Shown here: positions 7,652 through 10,862 of the stretch, in pieces
Layout: every line of letters starts with the position of its first letter
Position numbering within the stretch: the first letter of the stretch is position 1
Assembly (NCBI GenBank): GCA_903861445.1
Contig: CAIOUK010000075.1
Span: 1-10,862 of the forward strand
DNA: 10,862 bases
Reading direction: 5' to 3'
From: an uncultured Verrucomicrobia subdivision 3 bacterium
GTDB lineage: Bacteria > Verrucomicrobiota > Verrucomicrobiia > Limisphaerales > UBA11358
Program-made: the position numbers and the translations under genes
The notes under the pieces: generated by a model
Told to the model about the DNA's origin: nothing
What the model saw: the letters and a program-made list of their open reading frames with translations, nothing else
The model's database searches: none

Positions 7652-9964
7652 TTATTCCTGCGGATAAACGAGAATCCGGTCGTGGACGAGAACAATGAGA
7701 TCGTTCTTCTTGTCACCGGTCACGTCGGCAATGGCGCATTCGCGGGGTTCCGGCAAACCGTTCTGTGAATTACGGAAAGTGTGTTGCTCAAAAACCTGCC
7801 AGCGGTCGCCCGGCACCAGCTTGCTCGCCGCGCTGAACTGCACGAGGTCCAGATAATTTTTCCCCGTCTCCATGAAAACTAGTTGATTGCGTCCGTTGCC
7901 GATGAGGTCGCCGGCGACGACATCGTTGAGGTAACCGTTTTTGATCGGCGTATCGTAATCATCCAGCCGCGTGAGTTTCCAGACATTGCCGCCGAGCGGC
8001 AACCACGCGACGGAATTTTGTCCGGTGAACGCCACCGCCGTGCTGCCGAGCGACAAGGACTGGATGGAACTAAACGTCGTCACCGGCAAAGCTAGATTCT
8101 TCACCACCTGCCACACACCGGCGGCATCGCGTTCGCACAGCGTCAACTGCTTGTGTTCCGCGTCGAAGAGAAACAGTGAGGGCACGGCGTTCGTGCCATT
8201 GACCACCGTGGCCGCGCCGACGATGCGCGAATCGCTGGCGGCACCGTTGATCTGGTCTTTCACGGCAAACTTCCACGCCGGCGCGTTGGTGGAACCGGCG
8301 ATTTTTGCTTCCGGCTCCAGCACCACGGCGCGGAGAAAATTTTTCTGCGGCAACAGCAATTCCGTTTTGCCGTTCCCGTCCACGTCGGCGGCGGCGAGCC
8401 ACGGCTGCTCCATCACGCCGCCCGGCGGATCCACGTCCAACTCATCAAACTTGCCGTCCTTCTTTTGCAGCAGCACCTTGATTTTTTCGTATGGAATCAA
8501 CAACACCAAATCCGCCAGCCCGTCCTGATTCACGTCCTGAATCGCCAGCGTCGTCGGATTGGACTTGAAACTGTCGCTCAATTTTTGCGTCGCCGTTTTG
8601 CCGTCCGTCGTGCGTGTGACGAGCGAACGCGCGCCGTCCTTGTCCACGATGACGGCGAGCGTGGGCTTCGCGCCGGGCTTGAGCGCGCCGACAGTCATCG
8701 CGATGGGCTTGCCGTCCAGCGGCAGCGGCGTGGGGAAGGGGAGCCGTCCGTTTTTGTCGAACTGCGTGAAGGCGACGGCATTTTCATCGCGACTCAAAAG
8801 AAAAATTTCTGGGTGCCCGTCCTGGTTCCAGTCGGCGACGGCGATTTGCGAAACACCGGCGAGACACGGAAATTTTTTCGGCGACGCGAGTGTGCCGTCC
8901 GCCTGCTGCAAATAAACCGAGAGCTGGCCGCTTTCCGGTTCGGCCACAATCAAATCCGCGCGGCCATCGCCGTTTACATCCGCCCACAACACGCCGCGTC
9001 CGCCGGCGGCGGATTTGTTGAGCGGCAGGATTTGCATTTGTCCCTGCTGGAATTTTCCGGCGAGCGGCTCTGCCGGCTGGCGCGTGAATTGCGAGACCTC
9101 CGCGCGGCCCGTCGCCGTCACGATGTCCACCAGATAATTCGTCGGGCCGCCCGCCAGCGTGTCCAGCCAATACGAGCGGATGGGCTGCGTCTTGAAATAA
9201 ATTTCCGGTCCGAGTTGGCCACCGGCAATTTGCCGCCGCACGCGCAACGGCGTCTGGCTGTCGAAATCCACGAACACCAGATCGTTTTTCCCGTCGCCGT
9301 CAATGTCGGCGATCTGGATGGCCTTCGGCGTGCCGGAATAAGAAATGTTCACCGGCTCGGCCAGCGTGTGATCTTTTTGCTGCGCGAGAAAATGCACCGC
9401 GCCGTTGTCGCCGAGCAGCGCGATGTCCGCCAGACCGTTGCCGTTCAAATCGCCGACGGCGAGCGCGTTCGGGTCGAGCCGGCCGTCATCGAAGTGCCAG
9501 TTTTTCGGCTCGCTCCAGCCGTTGGTGCCGAGATTGTAGCGCACGGTCAAATCCTTCGCGTCGCCAAAATAAATCAAATCCGGTTTGCCATCGCCATTCA
9601 CGTCCGCGACGACGAGCGCGGCAATCCGCTGCTCGGTGGGCAGCGAATCAATGCGGAAACGCGAACCGGGCGGCAGGTCGTTCAGCTCCGGCTTTTTCGC
9701 CGGCGCATTGTCCATGCGGTTGGTCTTGCCGGTAAGATTGTAAAGCAGGTTGATTTTGGAACGCAGATTGTTGGCGACGATGAGGTCGTTCAAGCCGTCG
9801 CCGTCGAGGTCGGCGACGCGTAGGTTGCTGATCTGCTGGTCAACAGGGAAAATTTCCTTACCGCTAAAACCAAACAAATTGGTGGTGCTGGCGGCGTGGG
9901 TAGAAAGACAAAATCCGCTGGCGCTGGCGAGCGTGCAGACGAAGAACTTGGAGCAACGATTCAT
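7652..9964 (-). CDS. Secreted FG-GAP/VCBS repeat protein (Ca-binding beta-propeller type)
   Basis: A predicted 770-residue exported protein of unknown specific function. It starts with a basic-hydrophobic signal peptide (MNRCSKFFVCTLASASGF, with cleavage probably after about residue 24-25, STHAA). It then carries ten Asp-rich D-x-[DN]-G-[DN]-G-x-x-[DE] motifs of the FG-GAP/VCBS type near residues 52, 121, 172, 220, 329, 378, 477, 527, 686 and 747, for example DLDGDGLNDL and DVNGDGRADLIVAE. Such repeats fold as propeller blades, each holding a calcium ion. The reading frame stays open for 77 more codons upstream to an ATG at 10195, but that extension is very Arg-rich and runs through an inverted repeat, so I place the start at 9964, where the signal peptide begins. 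No Shine-Dalgarno is visible. Family members occur in adhesins and secreted enzymes, but no enzyme domain is visible here. The gene is convergent with PiT and not obviously part of the phosphate cluster. Confidence 0.88.
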   Translation of the reverse strand: MNRCSKFFVCTLASASGFCLSTHAASTTNLFGFSGKEIFPVDQQISNLRVADLDGDGLNDLIVANNLRSKINLLYNLTGKTNRMDNAPAKKPELNDLPPGSRFRIDSLPTEQRIAALVVADVNGDGKPDLIYFGDAKDLTVRYNLGTNGWSEPKNWHFDDGRLDPNALAVGDLNGNGLADIALLGDNGAVHFLAQQKDHTLAEPVNISYSGTPKAIQIADIDGDGKNDLVFVDFDSQTPLRVRRQIAGGQLGPEIYFKTQPIRSYWLDTLAGGPTNYLVDIVTATGRAEVSQFTRQPAEPLAGKFQQGQMQILPLNKSAAGGRGVLWADVNGDGRADLIVAEPESGQLSVYLQQADGTLASPKKFPCLAGVSQIAVADWNQDGHPEIFLLSRDENAVAFTQFDKNGRLPFPTPLPLDGKPIAMTVGALKPGAKPTLAVIVDKDGARSLVTRTTDGKTATQKLSDSFKSNPTTLAIQDVNQDGLADLVLLIPYEKIKVLLQKKDGKFDELDVDPPGGVMEQPWLAAADVDGNGKTELLLPQKNFLRAVVLEPEAKIAGSTNAPAWKFAVKDQINGAASDSRIVGAATVVNGTNAVPSLFLFDAEHKQLTLCERDAAGVWQVVKNLALPVTTFSSIQSLSLGSTAVAFTGQNSVAWLPLGGNVWKLTRLDDYDTPIKNGYLNDVVAGDLIGNGRNQLVFMETGKNYLDLVQFSAASKLVPGDRWQVFEQHTFRNSQNGLPEPRECAIADVTGDKKNDLIVLVHDRILVYPQE

Positions 9965-10074
9965 CCGCGCAAACTGCCAGCGCCGCCGGAAATTGGCGAG
10001 AAGATTCGACTTGCCGTTCGGGAGGATGTTCGAGGGACGAGTTTCGCGAGTCCCCAACAAAAAAACATTTAGGT

Positions 10075-10145
10075 CGCGCGAAGGGTGCCAAGGATGCGAA
10101 GTGAAAATAAATCCATGCCTTCGCCGCCTTCGCGTTTTTCGCGCG
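10075..10145. repeat. 27-bp imperfect inverted repeat of CGAAG-type units
   Basis: The left arm 10075-10101 (beginning CGCGCGAA, ending GATGCGAAG) and the reverse complement of 10119-10145 match at 20 of 27 positions without gaps, around a 17-base AT-rich centre (TGAAAATAAATCCATGC). Both arms are built from GCGAAGG-like subunits. The structure resembles a small non-autonomous mobile or dispersed palindromic element; no target-site duplication is evident. It lies upstream of the FG-GAP gene and inside the unlikely N-terminal extension of that reading frame. Confidence 0.7.
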
Positions 10146-10273
10146 CCATTTTTAGCTGGATCAATACTCCTTATATCTGCCCGCTTGACTCGCATTACGT
10201 TTCCTGTTTTTATCGGCGCGTCTCCACGGGGTAACTTTATGACGCCAGCAAAATCCTTCTTGGCTCCGGCCTT

Positions 10274-10324
10274 GGCTCGCCGGTCACGGCTCGCCGGTCA
10301 CGGCTCGCCGGTCACGGCTCGCCG
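10274..10324. repeat. 14-bp tandem repeat, 3.6 perfect copies
   Basis: GGCTCGCCGGTCAC occurs three times without a mismatch (10274-10287, 10288-10301, 10302-10315) and is followed by the first 9 bases of a fourth copy (10316-10324). Perfect identity points to recent slippage. The period is not a multiple of three, which argues against coding. The final partial copy forms the left arm of the adjacent hairpin. Confidence 0.92.
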
Positions 10325-10337
10325 CTTTAGCGGCGAG
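10318..10337. repeat. Perfect hairpin closing the 14-bp tandem repeat
   Basis: CTCGCCGC (10318-10325) pairs perfectly with GCGGCGAG (10330-10337) across TTTA. CTCGCC also occurs in each upstream 14-bp copy, so GGCGAG could pair with any of them; this may have seeded the expansion. No T tract follows, so it does not look like a terminator. Confidence 0.75.
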
Positions 10338-10376
10338 TAGCGCGGCGGAAGATTTTCCAATTTACAAGTTTCTTTT

Positions 10377-10628
10377 GGGGTTCACCCAAAACGGCTGGGG
10401 GCGAACTTTCTCTCATTTGGGGCGCACCCTTTTTCCCGCGAGACGACGCCCCACGGCGGCGGGGCGCACCCCGCGTCGCCGGAGGTTCACCCCAAACCAT
10501 TCGGGCAGCACCCCGGAGCGCGGAAGTTGCACCCCATTTCATTTGGGCAACACCCCATGGGACAAAAATCTTGCCCCACGGCACGCGGGCATCGCCCCTT
10601 TCCATTCGGGGCGCACCCCAAAGCCGAA
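10377..10628. repeat. 21-bp-period array, twelve degenerate units with GGGG..CACCCC core
   Basis: Twelve consecutive 21-base units fit one register with no net insertion or deletion. Each has a 12-base near-palindromic core and 9 variable bases. Core starts are 10377, 10398, 10419, 10440, 10461, 10482, 10503, 10524, 10545, 10566, 10587 and 10608. GGGGCGCACCCC is exact in units 5 and 12; others are GGGGTTCACCCA, GAGGTTCACCCC, GGGCAGCACCCC, GGGCAACACCCC and GGGCATCGCCCC. Units 2, 4 and 10 are the most degraded. The 9-base parts differ, but four share a CATTY ending (units 2, 6, 8, 11). Twenty-one bases is two helical turns and also seven codons: read on + the units give T-P-x-x-x-G heptads, and on - W/R-G-x heptads. 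I recognise no known family. It may be a protein-binding array, a relic of a heptad-repeat gene, or a decayed satellite. Confidence 0.85.
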
Positions 10629-10642
10629 AAACCGGCCTTTTT

Positions 10643-10700
10643 CCGCAGATTTCGCCGATTTTACGGATTTTCTTCCCAATCTACGTAAATCCGCCATCTG
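10643..10700. repeat. CAGATTT-type inverted repeat with internal 9-10 bp direct repeats
   Basis: The left arm contains three related subunits, GCAGATTTC (10645), GCCGATTTTA (10654) and CGGATTTTC (10664). The right arm, read on the other strand from 10700, gives CAGAT, GGCGGATTTACG and TAGATT, the same subunits in inverted order. TTACGGATT (10661-10669) pairs with AATC-TA-CGTAA (10678-10688), and GAT (10657-10659) with ATC (10689-10691) if one base is bulged. This looks like a dispersed palindromic element of the CCGCAGATTTCGCAGATT kind found in many bacterial intergenic regions. It abuts the next element directly. Confidence 0.6.
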
Positions 10701-10791
10701 GGTAGGGAGCGCAGTCCTCTGCGCGACGTCGGTTGCCAACCTACGCATTCTGGTTCACCAAGACGGCGGGCAGAGGACTGCCCGCCCTACC
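10701..10791. repeat. REPIN-like element: two inverted REP-type hairpins with GGTAG feet
   Basis: The outer arms 10701-10727 and 10765-10791 are inverted repeats matching at 23 of 27 positions, each beginning (read inward) with GGTAGGG. Each arm is itself a hairpin: GCGCAG-TCCT-CTGCGC (10709-10724) on the left and GGCGGGCAG-AGGA-CTGCCCGCC (10765-10786) on the right. Two of the four differences between arms are compensatory changes that keep both stems paired. A GTAG tetranucleotide before a hairpin is the known hallmark of REP sequences handled by RAYT (Y1-type TnpA REP) transposases, and two inverted REPs make a REPIN. The centre holds the small palindromes GGTTGCCAACC (10731-10741) and TGGTTCACCA (10751-10760). 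No RAYT gene is in the window. Confidence 0.75.
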
Positions 10792-10823
10792 ATTCACGCC
10801 CAATCTCGGTCAGTCAAAACAAC

Positions 10824-10844
10824 ATGAAACAAACCACAACCTAA
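10824..10844 (+). other. Possible leader mini-ORF (MKQTTT)
   Basis: ATG AAA CAA ACC ACA ACC TAA is a six-codon frame ending 13 bases before the candidate start at 10858. There is no Shine-Dalgarno and nothing else supports translation; it could equally be chance or a false start copy. Confidence 0.12.
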
Positions 10845-10857
10845 ACCTCCCACCACC

Positions 10858-10862
10858 ATGAA
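10858..10862 (+). CDS. Possible start of a further gene, cut by window edge
   Basis: An ATG followed by AA ends the window, after a purine-poor, C/A-rich leader (CCTCCCACCACC). Only two bases beyond the ATG are visible, so neither product nor reality can be judged. No ribosome-binding site is seen, which is also true of most genes here. Confidence 0.25.

Larger units (their letters stand above)
9965..10857. other. Repeat-rich intergenic region without a convincing gene
   Basis: Between the start of the FG-GAP gene and the right edge lie 893 bases with no reading frame I can support. Frames that stay open here (for example 10375-10827 on + and 10605-10327 on -) run through DNA repeats, are rich in Arg, Pro and Gly, and have no family hallmarks. 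The region holds five distinct repeat structures, entered separately. The parts at 9965-10074, 10148-10273 and 10338-10376 show nothing recognisable; 10034-10054 has only a weak 5-bp stem (GGGAC/GTCCC). Any promoter of the FG-GAP gene should lie at the left end, but I cannot identify one. Confidence 0.7.

Noticed and set aside
7641..7663. Terminator between the convergent PiT and FG-GAP genes
   Set aside because: CCGGCAG and CTGCGG pair only with a bulge and a 10-base loop, overlap the FG-GAP stop codon, and no T tract follows on either strand.
8465..9823. A 452-codon open frame on the + strand opposite the FG-GAP gene
   Set aside because: The opposite frame encodes regular Asp-Gly repeats and a signal peptide; the + frame is Arg/His/Val-rich low-complexity translation of the complement, a typical shadow.
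10034..10054. Small inverted repeat GGGAC/GTCCC
   Set aside because: The stem is only 5 bp with an 11-base loop, which is expected by chance.
10327..10605. 92-codon - strand frame with W/R-G heptads
   Set aside because: It has an ATG but is explained by a 21-base period without stop codons; it ends in the 14-bp repeat hairpin and resembles no known protein.
10377..10628. CRISPR array
   Set aside because: The period is only 21 bases with 12-base degenerate cores and 9-base variable parts, far below CRISPR repeat and spacer lengths, and no cas gene is present.
10375..10827. 150-codon + strand frame beginning at TTG with T-P heptads
   Set aside because: It runs on through the CAGATTT and REPIN-like palindromes, has no ribosome-binding site and starts at TTG. 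Translation of the array part alone is kept as a possibility in the findings.

Overview
The window reads as a chromosomal segment of a Gram-negative bacterium, most likely a member of the Verrucomicrobiota (Limisphaerales/Pedosphaera-like). I infer this from a 'putative porin' next to a Pst locus, a secreted FG-GAP/VCBS protein, near absence of Shine-Dalgarno sites, and a gene-free stretch of short palindromic repeats of the kind seen in those genomes. No 16S or other marker is present, so the placement is an inference.

Positions 2-7628 are all on the + strand and are devoted to inorganic phosphate. A C-terminal porin fragment (2-1192) runs off the left edge. It is followed by pstS (1248-2087), a strong GC hairpin (2120-2161), pstC, pstA, pstB and phoU (2178-5860), a DUF47 PhoU-like protein (5904-6533) and a PiT permease (6540-7628). 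Together they could take phosphate across the outer membrane (porin), bind it in the periplasm (PstS), import it by ATP-driven high-affinity transport (PstCAB), and also import it by a cation-coupled low-affinity carrier (PiT with its DUF47 partner), with PhoU as the regulatory link. pstC and pstA overlap by 4 bases (GTGA). Gaps from pstA to phoU are under 20 bases, the phoU-DUF47 gap is 43 bases, and the DUF47-PiT gap is 6 bases, so one operon with an internal processing or attenuation point after pstS is plausible.

Positions 7652-9964 (- strand, convergent with PiT) encode a secreted protein of about 770 residues with ten calcium-binding-type Asp-rich FG-GAP/VCBS motifs, probably a beta-propeller. 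It has no evident link to phosphate.

Positions 9965-10857 hold no convincing gene but at least five different repeat structures in under 900 bases: a 27-bp imperfect inverted repeat (10075-10145); a 14-bp tandem repeat ending in a perfect hairpin (10274-10337); a strict 21-bp-period array of twelve degenerate units with a GGGGNNCACCCC-type core (10377-10628); a CAGATTT-type inverted repeat (10643-10700); and a paired-hairpin element with outward GGTAG feet and compensatory stem changes that resembles a REPIN (10701-10791). The 21-bp array and the REPIN-like element are the most unusual content. A possible start codon of a further gene lies at the right edge (10858).
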